Of a stretch of DNA of 64,000 nucleotides, positions 37,162-48,967 are shown in pieces. Source of the stretch: Adenanthera pavonina (Eukaryota; Streptophyta; Magnoliopsida; Fabales; Fabaceae); assembly GCA_026686845.1 (NCBI GenBank), contig JAIVEN010000012.1, positions 23,934,501 to 23,998,500 of the forward strand. The letters are read 5' to 3'. The translations under genes and the position numbers were made by a program. The notes under the pieces are model-generated. The model did no database searches. It saw nothing but the letters and a program-made list of their open reading frames with translations, and had not been told where the DNA came from. Numbering within the stretch: the first letter of the stretch is position 1; each line of letters opens with the position of its first letter.

Positions 37162-37811
37162 TTATAAACCACTCCCCACTTCCTTTTTTTTTTTTTGTTC
37201 TTTTTGATTTTTTTTTTGCTTACTTTGAATTTCAATTAATTTTTTTTATTTTTAAATTATTTTTTTATTTTGATTTTTAGTTTTATATTGTTTTATTATT
37301 TTGTTTATGTTTGTGTTTTTTTTTCATTCAGGATCCCATAAAAAATTATAATTAATGAAAGGAAAATTTAATTTTTCTTAATTTTATTTCTCATCTGAAC
37401 AAAATACAGTATTCACATGGCCAAAATATAAGTTCATTCTTGTGATAATCAAATAACAAAAAGACTTGGTCAGACAAATTTCTTCTAAACTGAATCTGAA
37501 TGAAGATTATTATTTTTTTAAGAAATAACTCAAGATTACTTAATCCAACTAGAACATGGCCCGGCTTATAATATAGTCATAAGATACAAAAGAATTTTGA
37601 AGTGCTCTCTCAAAACTCAAAAGTAAGCAATGTAAAAGACAATCATGATGCATGTTGATCTCTATCTACTAATATATATTCATCCCATTTTAAATCATAA
37701 GTCATATTTACTTACTTTATATATGCTAAAAAACTTTATTAAAGTTAGTTGGAAGTATTACATTTTTTTTATCAAAAATTACCATAACTTTATAAAAAAA
37801 AAAAATAGACC
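37162..37811. other. No supported gene; T-rich
   Basis: Long T and A runs between the outer LTR and the FY pseudogene. No recognisable coding or element ends. Confidence 0.4.
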
Positions 37812-39450
37812 TGCATTGGGAGGCATCCCTGGCTGATTTCCAGACTGCAACAAGCAAAACCACAAAACAAAAAAAAAAACCCTCCGGCCTGTAGAAATTA
37901 GACCTTCCCGTGACATAAAATAAGAGGAAGTATTAAAGATTTTAGACAATCTATATATACATCTATATCTATATAAAAGTTAAATTACTGTATGGTTGTA
38001 GTAACTGTTCATAACACTGTTCCTTTTACCCTTCCTAACAACACTGTGCGTGAGGGCCCATTTCCCAAACTTTCAGACCCTTCCCTCAAACTCTTCTCCC
38101 AAGATCGTTCTTCTAGATTTTTCCCTTCACTCCTCTCCTCAGTTCCTATTCTATGGATTCTTCTTTTCCTTCCTTTCTTCTTTCATCACAAAAAAAAGAG
38201 GGTTCTTCTTTTGCCGCTTCTTGTCCATTCTTTTTTTCTGGTTCAACTGTGCTTCTTCAACTTCAACGTCTTCACATCATTCACCTACACCACCTTCTTC
38301 CTCTTGCCCACACACCTCCAAATATAGACTTCCGCCCACCCAGACCGCTTCCTTTCTCCCACCCACACCATAGTCCAAATCCTTTGAACCTGAAGAGGTC
38401 TAACATAGAAAAAAAAATTCCTAAAATACTAAGTTCATTCGTTTCTATATATGGGAAGGTTAATCTAATCTCACTCAAAGTTTTGTACAACGACATAAGC
38501 ATTAAACATCTAAAGGGCCTAGCTAGTTGCACACTTGCATCCCTAAGTCAATCCTAACATCACCCCAATCTGGGAATTAATGACAATCAGAATATCTGAT
38601 TTACTAATCAATTGTCCAGATTAGAAAATCTGGGGCGTAAATCACATTTTCCTCATTCATATATAGTAAACAAGTTGGTCAAGTTGATGTTTTCAGCAGA
38701 GAGAGTTGCTTTAGCAAAACAAGAAACAATTAGTCAAAGTATTCAAAGGAAGAAAATTTTCATGCAACATCAAATTCAGCAATCAGATGAAGGAACTACT
38801 TCCATAAAGAGAAACTTCTAATAGGAATAGAACAAACGGGTACATTTGAACTAGAAATTGCTGCTATGTGAAAACTAGTTTACCAGAGCTCCAATGTTAG
38901 ATTAAGTAGCATGAGGCTACCAGGCAAGTTCTTAAAGTGGAAAACTAGTCTTACCTTCTAAGGAGGATACCCTTGCATCAATGGCATTTGTCCACCTTAA
39001 GGACAACCAGCATTTGATCCAGATAATTTCATGATATGATTGAAAAGCAGGACGCTGAGAATAAACTCACAAAATTATTACAATCCCACATCTAGTTTTT
39101 TTATATTTGGAACTATCAGGAATTTTCATGCACAAAACACTTTAGGGTTCAACAAAGTGGCTTTTATACTTCATGTTTAAAGTTAACATTTATTGATTTT
39201 GCATATGGGTACAAACATATTGTATTACATTGGAACTTAACTCCTGGTAAGAAAATTCAAAAGGCAATGTTCTCAAACTTTCTTCCTAAAGTAAATTCAA
39301 GATAAACAAGAGTGTTATGGAATCGAAGGACGAGGAAAAAGAGAAAGATGCACAATTCATTATGGATAGACAGTTCTGGTAGTGGAATAGGTTAGGAAAA
39401 TATCAAGCACAAGCAGTTTCCAGAAGAGAAAGAAGGAAATCCATAAAGTA
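37812..39450 (-). pseudogene. Truncated FY-like pseudogene (3' part)
   Basis: Sequence collinear with the 3' half of the FY-like gene at 58.3-61.8 kb. Bases 37,812-37,850 match the last exon and its acceptor (58,336-58,380). Bases 38,920-39,010 match the PLMQGYPP exon (59,315-59,460). Later stretches match introns near 60,000-60,040, 60,605-60,720 and 61,545-61,780. The end of the last exon, most of the proline-rich exons and all WD40 exons are missing. The deletion near 38,998 removes one unit between two CCACCTTGAGG repeats of the parent. Homology stops inside an FY intron at about 39,450 and FT-block sequence follows at once. Confidence 0.88.
37951..38416 (+). mobile_element. Poly(A)-ended insertion of about 466 bp in the FY pseudogene
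   Basis: The intact FY 3' region reads AGACAATTCCTAAAATAC (58,446-58,464). In the pseudogene this is split after AGACAAT (37,950) and resumes at 38,417. The inserted DNA ends in a run of nine A on the plus strand, as expected for a retroposed sequence. It is C/T-rich with three overlapping open frames, none of which I recognise (one begins MDSSFPSFLLSS at 38,153). It may be a retroposed mRNA fragment or an unfamiliar SINE. Confidence 0.65.
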
Positions 39451-41898
39451 CAAATTTAATCCTTGATTAAGTCTGTTGGCTCTTTAAGTTTTTGTATTTG
39501 AATTTTTAACCAAGTCACTATAATTAAATTTTTTTCAAACACATCCCTACAATATATATCATGATTACAAAGTTAACCCTTCCACTTTCATCTCTTAGAA
39601 ATTGTTTTCTCAGTCATGGACAGGAGTATCTCCCGCTGGCAACAAATAATCTGGCATATAGCAGATGTGGAACGTTAACTACGACATGGATCCACATGAG
39701 CAAATGAGTTAGATTATAGGAGTACACGTGACAAGCACGTGATCATCCACAATACCCCATTCCACTTGTATGTATAGTCCAGGAAAATAGGTTCCATCTA
39801 TCAGGAGATAAGAATATGGTTGATGGGAGTGTTCAATCTGACAGCAACAAGCATTGTAATTTTTTTTTTATCAGGAACAACTACAAATATATTGTATTAT
39901 TATTACTTGATGAAAAGCATTGTATTATTATTACCCCTCGTGTCTACATATATACCATGGATGATACCGATATGTGAAATTGCGTAAATTCTATTTTCCT
40001 CCAGCTAGCATGTGACGAATTATCCTGGGATATACGTACGTACGTGAAAGTATTATGGATATGCCAGAATTTGATTCTTAAATAGTTATAACAATATAAA
40101 AACAAAGGAAAATTATCTACTTGGTTTCTATAATTTTCTTTAATTTTTATTTTAATTTGGTTCTTTATATATATACACTTTTTTAGAAAATATCTATCAC
40201 TTGCTGATTTGACGTCCAAGTTGGTATAGGACTTACTAACATACGAAAATATGAGGACTAATTTTATAACCAGGATATAGTATTTTATTTTGGCCAACAA
40301 GCATGATATAGTATAGGAATAAGTTAATCTGAAAAACTTTAAGCTACAGGACTTGTTTAAAAACTCTTGTAAATTATAAGGACCAACGAATTAATTTTTC
40401 CCTATGAAACCTAAGAATTTATTATTTATCATAAGTGACTTTGAATGTATGTGGGGAAGGGGGCCGTATGGATTTGGATTCTCTTATATAAACTATCTCA
40501 GATTAATTATATCTGGACGGTTTATTTTCTTTTATGTATAACTTTTCGAAGAATTTTAACATTTTAACTATGAGTTTTTAAAAAATGATCATTAATTATA
40601 AAAAAATAAAACAAAGAAATTTAAAATTTGGTCCATCCAGATCAATTTGAATGATCTGAATGTTGCTATTGAACATCAGCCGATCCATTTCTGCCGTAGA
40701 CTATGTGATGCGATCTGCAATTTGAAACTAGAATTATGATAAAGTAGTATTTCTTTCCTTATGTGAATATATGATGAGATAATTATGATAAGGACAGTAA
40801 AATTAAATAAAAAACAGTGGAATTAGATTCTGCTTAATTATCATGATCTTCTTTTTCTTTAATTTCATGGGTCAAAGGATTCTGGTGAACATAAAAACTG
40901 CTATGATACTGAACGTATAAAGTTAGTGTAGCTAGGGGATATATAAATAATTGAAGAATGCGACTTTTTTTTTTCTTTGGGCCAACGAAGAATATGAGGG
41001 ATCCATCAGTTTGATTGCCAAATTGATAGAATTTGATAAAAGAAAATCCTCTACTTTGTGTTCTCATCTTTTAAACTTTTTATGTTTTAGAACGAGCACC
41101 AATTAAAACATAGAATTAGATTCCGCCACATTGTTTACAACCTTCTTCTATTTCCCAAAATGATTCTGGTGAGTGAGATAATCTAAAGACACACGGCGTT
41201 AATGTAACAGAGATTTATATATGAACATTATTTTCATTTATTATTTATTGTATGAAAATAAAATATATTTCTCACGCATTGCATGAAATTTAAAAAATAA
41301 ACATTTCATAACTTGTAAATGATATAATTTGCTATAATGTTTATATTTTATATACTGATATTCATTGAAGGACTCCACATTTCATATCTCATATTATGTT
41401 ATTTCTCTCTCTCTCTCTTTTATGTAGACAAGGCAAATTCCTCACAAGCAGCAAAAACTAACATCTACTGAGAGCAAAGGGTAATATTATGTTATTTTTC
41501 TATTGCTCATGAATTTCTCATTGGCAAATATACAGTGATTTTTTTAATTGAATAATTTACTTCTAAGATTAACAATAATGAGAGATTTTATTTTCTTAAT
41601 GGAAGAATTATTTTTGTTGGAAAAAATGTTAGAATTGAAATGATTTATTTTACAAGATCAAAATAAAGATCGAAATAAGAGACTTTTAACGTTAAATTAA
41701 AAGACTGAATTAAAACAGAAAGTGATCAAATAATCCTTAAATTATGTTAGTTATTTTCTTTCCCATGGGTAGCTAAACCATATTACAACTTCCAAATTAA
41801 AAAAATTAAATCATTCCCTATTGGGAAACTTCTTAGTATATACTAACTTTATTCTTTCATGAAAAGAAAACTAATGAAGCATATGATGAAGATAGTAA
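39451..41898. repeat. FT-block upstream flank, duplication copy 2
   Basis: Collinear with 8,610-12,190, with no exon. Two G-boxes CACGTG lie 11 bp apart at 39,725-39,730 and 39,736-39,741, whereas copy 1 keeps only the second. The copia element at 41,899 interrupts it, and it resumes at 48,823. Confidence 0.8.
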
Positions 41899-42465
41899 TG
41901 TTAGATATATTTAATTAATAATAATATATATTTTAATTTATTTAAATTATATTTATCTTGTTTACTTAATTAAATATATCTTATCTAAGTGTGATCCCTA
42001 TCTTTAATAAAGATCATGTCAGTTGAGTGATTTTGTGAGATAAGGGATAACTCAGTTGATATTGTGTTATCTTTATTTGAATTTGAGATTCGAATTAAAA
42101 GATAGAATAACTATTAAATAACCTATGATGGCTAAACTATTTTAATAGGAGGCTGAGTAGAGCATCAGATATACCAATCATTCATTCTACGCTCATATAA
42201 AGGTTCCCTAACTAGTAACGGCTAATTCCCAGCTACCATTACTAAACCCAAACACTAGTTAGAAGAGCCTCTTCTCATCTAATTTCTTCTGACTAATTTC
42301 TGTGTTTGCAGATCTTTGATTTATTTCTAATTCGAGTAGGATTACTCAATTAGATCTTCTATAATTATGGTGAGAGATATTTATGATCATTATTTATTCT
42401 GCTACGAGTTTGTAAAAGATTTATTTATACTTATAGATTCGTATATATATAAATCTATTTCTACA
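41899..42465 (+). repeat. 5' LTR of the plus-strand copia element
   Basis: Same length as 48,256-48,822, starting TG and ending CA. Followed by the primer-binding region. Confidence 0.94.
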
Positions 42466-43887
42466 TATAGCATTAGAGCCATTGGTTTAGATTACCTTGC
42501 CATAGTATGAATTTGATATTACTATTTCTCCTTATTCGCATAAACATCACATAAATTTTTTTTTCTCTCGAATTTGATGTTTCATAAACAATTTATTGAA
42601 ATTGATTCAGATAAATCAATTATGATAATGTTTCGTGTGCTTTTATGTCTGTAAAACATTGCCTTGGTTTTGCATATTTAAAAAAAAAAATTGTTTATTG
42701 TGTGCGAAGATTCAAAGGTTAATAGATCTTGCTATTTTGTCCATAATTGGTGCAATTATTGTGTACATATGATTGACCTTGTCTATCTGATTATCTTTTC
42801 ATGAATCTTGTTGGGAACCATGGCCAGAAATGCCAAGAATCGGTAGATTTCCTGTCGGATCCATTGTAGGTTGCAATGGCGTTTTGGGTCGGGTCGGGCA
42901 TTTCAAAAGGGTGAGGAAGACGATGCGAACGATGTTGCGTTTTGGTTATTACCAAAAACGGTATGTCATCTTGTGTATCTGGAAAGTGCCTTCATCACCC
43001 ATGTGAAGCGACGGTGTTTGGTTCAATCAGTGAAACGAACCGTTTCACTAATCCTGAAGGGTTGGGCCCCGTGTGAAATTAGGCCACTTCTTTGGGCTCT
43101 TTTTGTTTTTATTTTATGGTTTTTTGTTTTAACATTCTGGGCTTGTGTTTTGGGCCATTCTCATTTTAATTTTCTAAAAAAAAATAATTTCAACTTGCAT
43201 TATTTATTTTCCATGCTAATTTTTTTTATTGTTTAGAATTTGGAAAATTAGTTTTGGGTTATTAAAATATATATATTTTGCAAAATAGTTAAGTTATTTA
43301 GTAACCCAAATAAATTAATTTTAAACAATTGTTGGGTTTTTAAATAAATAAAATAGTGGGAGAATTTATTTAATTATTTAATCATATTTTGTTTAGTTGA
43401 TTGAATTAATTATTTAAATTTTCATAATGTTATGCATATACATGATTTTAATTACACATAATTTTGTGATATTTGTGATTAGCATGCTTTTGTTTTAAGG
43501 AGTAGCCACAGTATCCTTGTAAAGTTGCATGCATAATATAAATCACATATGAATATAGAATATCAAATTCTAATGAAATGTGTGATTCTAATTCATCTTT
43601 GCCCGCAGGTAGATAATTATAATTGCATATTTTGTTAGGATAAAATAGATATGGCCTTGTGTTTTCTAAGTAACCCACAGGTATTTGGAAGCATGAATAC
43701 ATTCTAGTTTCATCATTTATTAGACATAAATATATGCTATGCTAATGTCTTTGGCCACAGGTAGATATTAGTGATACGATATTTATGTAAGTATGTGTTA
43801 CATTGGTAAACATTCATAATTGTTAAGGTGATGATTGATTGTCTCAAAAAAAAAATATTATTGTAAGTGTGTTTAATAATTATTTCC

Positions 43888-46800
43888 CTTACAGCTCCTT
43901 CATCTTATATTCTATCTAAAGTTGGCGATAAGATCACTCTTCATGGCACAAATCATGCTAAGTGGAAGGAAGATATTCTCCTTCATCTTCGCTATACAGA
44001 ACTAGATTATGCCTTGAGGATTAAAGAACCTCCAGTGCCCAAAGAAGGTGACAAGGATACGCAAACCATGTATGATCATTGGGATCGATCCAACCGCCTT
44101 GCCTTAATGTTGATTAAGGCGCGTATTAAGAGAAGCATTCAATGTTCTATTCCAGATTGCTGAACAGCCAAAGAATACTTAGAGGCTATTGACAAGTAGT
44201 ATATCCCTGCAGATAAACAACTATGAGGGGCTATTATGAAAGAACTTGTTGATATGAAACTTGCAGGTGTGGGTGGTGTCTAATAACACATTATGAAAAT
44301 GAGAGACTTGGCATCACAACTAAGGCGTTTTAAAATGGAGCCTCCTGAACAATTCCTTATGCAGCTCATTCTGGGTTTCCTTCCTTATCAGTATGAAGCT
44401 TTCTATGTCTCTTACAACACATATAAGGAACAATGGGCAGTAGATGAATTGTTGGTCATGTGTGTTCAAGAAGAGGCTAGACTGATAAGGAGTGGAAAAG
44501 ATGCACCTAAGGAAGTGCATTGGGCAGAAAGCTCTAATTCTAGGAAGAAGAACAAGAAAGATAAAAGGAATAAGTCCATTCCTCCGGCTTCTACTGAGAA
44601 TAAAGATAAGGTCACTTGCTTCTTTTGCAGGAAGAAAGGACATATATGGAATGAATGTCCTAAGAGGAAGGCATGGCTCGCTAAGAAGGGTATAGGTAAT
44701 GGAATTTACATTTCTTATGTGGCTTATGAATCTCATTTAGTTAGTATTAATTATGATACTTGGTGGATTGATTGTAGAACTACAATTCAGATTGCTAATA
44801 CCATGCAGGGGTTTCTCAACAGCAGGCGCCCACATCCCAATGAGAAAAATGTCTACTAGGGCAATGAGATAAGGGCCCATGTGGAAGCAGTTGCAACATA
44901 CGGGATCATTTTATCAAATAAATCAATTTTAGATTTAGAACATTGTTTTTATATTTCGGATTTTTCTGAAAATTTAGTTTCAATTTACAAATTAATTCCT
45001 TTGGGATTTGAATTATTTCTTTCTTCAAATTTGATGAGATTGAATAACGATTCCTTACCTTTTGGTGATATTTCCTTATGTAATGACTTATTTAAATTAC
45101 ATACTAATTTACCTCAATCTCATATTGTTATGCATGGTATTAAGTGAAGTGTCATGAATGAGAATTCTCTTAACTTGTGGTATAGGAGATTAGGACATAT
45201 CTCCATAGAGAGGATTAAAAGGTTAACTAAAAATCGGATTCTCCCATCTTTAGACCATACAGAAATTGATCCATGTGTGGACTGCATTAAGGGAAAGCAG
45301 ACCAACAAGTCACATAAAGGGGCTAAAAAAAGTTCTGAAATTTTAAAGATTATTCACACAGATATTTGTTGCCATGATTTATCTTCTTATGGTCAAAAAT
45401 ATTTTATCTTCTTTATAGATGATTATTCATGGTATATGTATATCTACTTGCTTTAAAATAAAAGTGAGGCATTAAATGCTTTTAAGGAATATAAGACGGA
45501 AGTAGAGAAACAAACTGGTAAGCAAATTAAAATTGTTTGATCAGATAGAGGAGGTGAATATTATGGAAGGTACACTGATGATGGACAAGCACCTGGTCTA
45601 TTTGTTGAGTTTCTTCAAGAGCATGGTATAGTAGCTCAATACACCATGCCTGGCTCACTTGATATGAATGGTGCAGCTGAAAGAAGGAACAAGATGCTAC
45701 TGGACATGGTGAGGAGTATGATAAGCAACTCCAAGCTTCCAGTTTCATTATGGAGAGATGCACTTAAGACAACATTATATATTTTGAACAAGGTTCCATC
45801 AAAGGTAGTTCCCAAAACTCCCTTTGAAATCTAGAAAGGTTGGAAACCCAGTTTGAATCATATGCATGTATGGGGCTGTCCTGGGGAAGTAAAAGTGTAT
45901 AACCATCAAGAAAGGAAACTGAATCCTAGGACCATTAGTACCTATTTCATATGCTATGCGGAAAGGCCCAAGGGCTATAGATTTTATTGTCATTTATATT
46001 TAATGAGATTTGTGGAATCTATGAATGTTAAATTTCTTGAGAATGATGTAATCAATGGGAGTGATCAAGTAAGTGACTTAGTCACTGAAGAGGATCACAT
46101 TCAAGAAACCACTAATCATGAAGGAACATCACTAATATATAACACTCATCCTGATGGAGTGACTATGGAAAGTGATACAATTCCTGAAACTCAAGTTGAT
46201 AATGTTGGAAATCAGGAACAAACTAATGAACCTATCACTTATAAAGAACAACCACTAGAAGTGATAAAGAATATTCCTGAAGAACAACCTCAACCCACTT
46301 AACAAGTGGAGGTGAGGAGATCAATTAGAGAAAGAAAGCCAGCACTTCCTAGTGACTATATGGTGTACCTTATTGAATCTGACTATGATATAAGTGTTGA
46401 AGATGATCCACTCACATTTACTCATGCTATGTAGGATACAAACTCTAAATTATGGTATGATGCTATGACTGATAAAGTGCAATATATGGCAAACAATAAA
46501 GTTTGGGAACTTGTAGAGTTACCTAGTGAGGCTAAGGCCATTGGCTGTAAATGGGTCTTTAAGACCAAAAGAGACTCACAAGGTAACATAGAGCGCTACA
46601 AGGCAAGGTTGGTTGCCAAGGGATTCACTTAAAAGGAGGGAATTAATTACAGGGAGACTTTCTCACCTGTGTCCAAGAAAAATTCTTTCTGTATCATCAT
46701 GGCATTGGTAGCTCACTTTGATTTAGAGTTACATTAGATGGATGTTAAGACTGCATTCCTTAAAGGGGATCTTGAGGAAGAAGTCTATATGAAACAGCCT

Positions 46801-47978
46801 AAGGGATTCATTTCTAAAGTAAATGAACATAAAGTTTGCAGGTTGAAGAAGTCAATATATGGTCTCAAATAGGCTTCACGATAGTGGTATTTAAAATTCT
46901 ATGAGGTAATCACATCTTTTGGTTTTGTTAAGAACATCATGGATCAATGTATATATCACAAGGTCAGTGGGAGCAAGATCATATTATTGATCTTATATGT
47001 GAATGACATACTGCTTGCACTAAAGATTTGGGATTGCTGTATGAGGTGAAACAATTTCTGTCCAAGAATTTTGAAATGAAGGATATGGGTGAGGCATCCT
47101 ATGTCATTGGTATTAGGATACATAGAGATAAATCTCAAGGTATCTTGGGATTATCTCAAGAAACTTATATTAATAAAATTCTTGAACGATTCAAGATGAA
47201 GGATTGTTCATCTACTCCAGCACTTATTGTGAAAGGGGATAAAGTTAGCTAGTTACAGTGTCTCAATAATGATTTTGAAAAGAAGGAGATGGAGAATATT
47301 CCTTATGCCTCAGCAGTTGGAAGCTTGATGTATGCACAGGTTTGCACAAGACCTAATATAGTTTTTGCTGTGGGCATGTTAGGAAGATACCAGAGTAATC
47401 TAGAAATGGATCATTAGAAGGATGCAAAGAAAGTTTTGAGGTACCTAAAGGGTACTAAACAATACATGCTTACATACAGGAGATTCGACAACCTAGAAGT
47501 TATTGGGTATTCAGACTCAGACTTAGTAGGATGCATTGACACAAGAAAATCAACATCTGGCTATATCTTTTTGTTAGCAGAGGGAGCTATATCCTGGAAA
47601 AGTACCAAACAAACGCTAATAGCCACCTTTACTATGGAAGCTGAGTTTATATCGTGTTTTGAGGCAAGCTCATAGGGAATATGGATTAGAAATTTCATTT
47701 TCGAACTTAAGATTGTGGACTCAATCACTAGGCCAATTAAAGTGCTCCATGATAATACGGCTGCTGTGTTCATGGCTAAGAATAATAAAATTGGAAGTCG
47801 AAGCAAGTTCATCGACATCAAGTATTTAGCCTTGAAAGATAGAATTAAAGAAGGCCAAATAATTGTTGAGCACATTCGGACGAAAGAAATGTTGGCTGAT
47901 CCGTTTACTAAAGGGATGCATCAAAATGAGTTTAAGGATCATGTGCCTCATATGGGTATTAGACTTTCACTAGTCTAA
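43888..47978 (+). pseudogene. Degenerate copia gag-pol
   Basis: Gag begins near 43,888 (GDKITLHGTNHAKW) and continues after a stop to a zinc knuckle, CFFCRKKGHIWNEC, at about 44,620-44,660. Then come a GAG-pre-integrase motif, LWYRRLGHISIERI (45,175), the integrase core (DICCHDLSSYGQKYF, then FIDDYSW; later GAAERRNKML), reverse transcriptase with DVKTAFLKGDLEEEVYM (46,740), and RNase H with KSTSGYIFLLAEGAISWKS (47,550) and DNTAAVFMAKN (47,750). Many in-frame stops split the frame. The RT catalytic YVDD reads YVND near 46,997. The element cannot encode its own transposition. Confidence 0.92.
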
Positions 47979-48255
47979 TCGAGGTATGTAAAGTAATGAA
48001 ATTTCAATTTATGGTTTATTATCTCATGTTTATATAGTATACATTCTTGTTGAGATAAATAAACATTCATTTAGGAACCAAATAAACATTCTAGTTTATT
48101 CATAAAGTTGATATCCCATAAAGTAAGGATACTACTTGTGATACATAGAAGGTAATACTCACATTTAGAGGACCTACCGCTATGATTCATGTAGTATTGC
48201 TTAATTATCTCTTGATATATCAACTGACATATTATGATCGGACCAAATGAGAGAA

Positions 48256-48822
48256 TGTTAGATATATTTAATTATTAATAATATATATTTGAATTTATTT
48301 AAATTATATTTATCTTGTTTACTTAATTAAATATATCTTATCTAAGTGTGATCCCTATCTTTAATAAAGATCATGTCAGTTGAGTGATTTTGTGAGATAA
48401 GGGATAACTCAGTTGATATTGTGTTATCTTTATTTGAATTTGAGATTCGAATTAAAAGATAGAATAACTATTAAATAACCTATTATGGCTAAACTATTTT
48501 AATAGGAGGCTGAGTAGAGCGTCAGATACACCAATCATTCATTCTACGCTCATATAAAGGTTCCCTAACTAGTAACGGCTAATTCCCAGCTACCATTACT
48601 AAACCCAAACACTAGTTAGAAGAGCCTCTTCTTATCTAATTTCTTCTAACTAATTTCTATGTTTGCAGATCTTTGATTTATTTCTAATTCGAGTAGGATT
48701 ACTTAATCAGATCTTCTATAACTATGGCGAGAGATATTTATGATCATTATTTATTCCGCTGCGAGTTTGTAGAAGATTTATTTATACTTATAAATTCGTA
48801 TATATATAAATCTGTTTCTACA
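48256..48822 (+). repeat. 3' LTR of the plus-strand copia element
   Basis: Partner of 41,899-42,465. The FT-block flank resumes after its target duplication. Confidence 0.94.
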
Positions 48823-48967
48823 AGTAACATATGGAAATGGATTCTGTCACATTGTAAGTTGTAACCTTCTTTTATTTGCAAAACTAAAAGAGGAAATTAC
48901 AGAAAAATCCCAAAATACTAAAATAATTATTATAAAATCTTAAAACGCTAAAAAACTACATACAAGT

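Larger units (their letters stand above)
41899..48822 (+). mobile_element. Ty1/copia retrotransposon, complete ends, degenerate coding
   Basis: A 6,924-bp element with two 567-bp LTRs (TGTTAGATAT...TTTCTACA) flanked by target duplications AGTAA at 41,894-41,898 and 48,823-48,827. The primer-site region after the 5' LTR reads TAGCATTAGAGCCATTGG. A purine-rich tract, ATGAGAGAA, precedes the 3' LTR. By hand count the LTRs differ at about 17 positions (3%), mostly transitions. The paralogous site near 12,170 in block copy 1 is empty. A long untranslated leader of 1.4 kb precedes gag. Confidence 0.95.

Noticed and set aside
38153..38557. 134-codon open frame as a possible host gene
   Set aside because: It runs from the poly(A)-ended insertion across the A-run into FY pseudogene flank, so at least the second half is not an inherited coding unit. 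Kept only as an unidentified insertion.
42871..43236. 121-codon open frame in the leader of the plus-strand copia element
   Set aside because: Low-complexity hydrophobic C-terminus and no family resemblance. It lies between the primer site and gag, where non-coding leader is expected.
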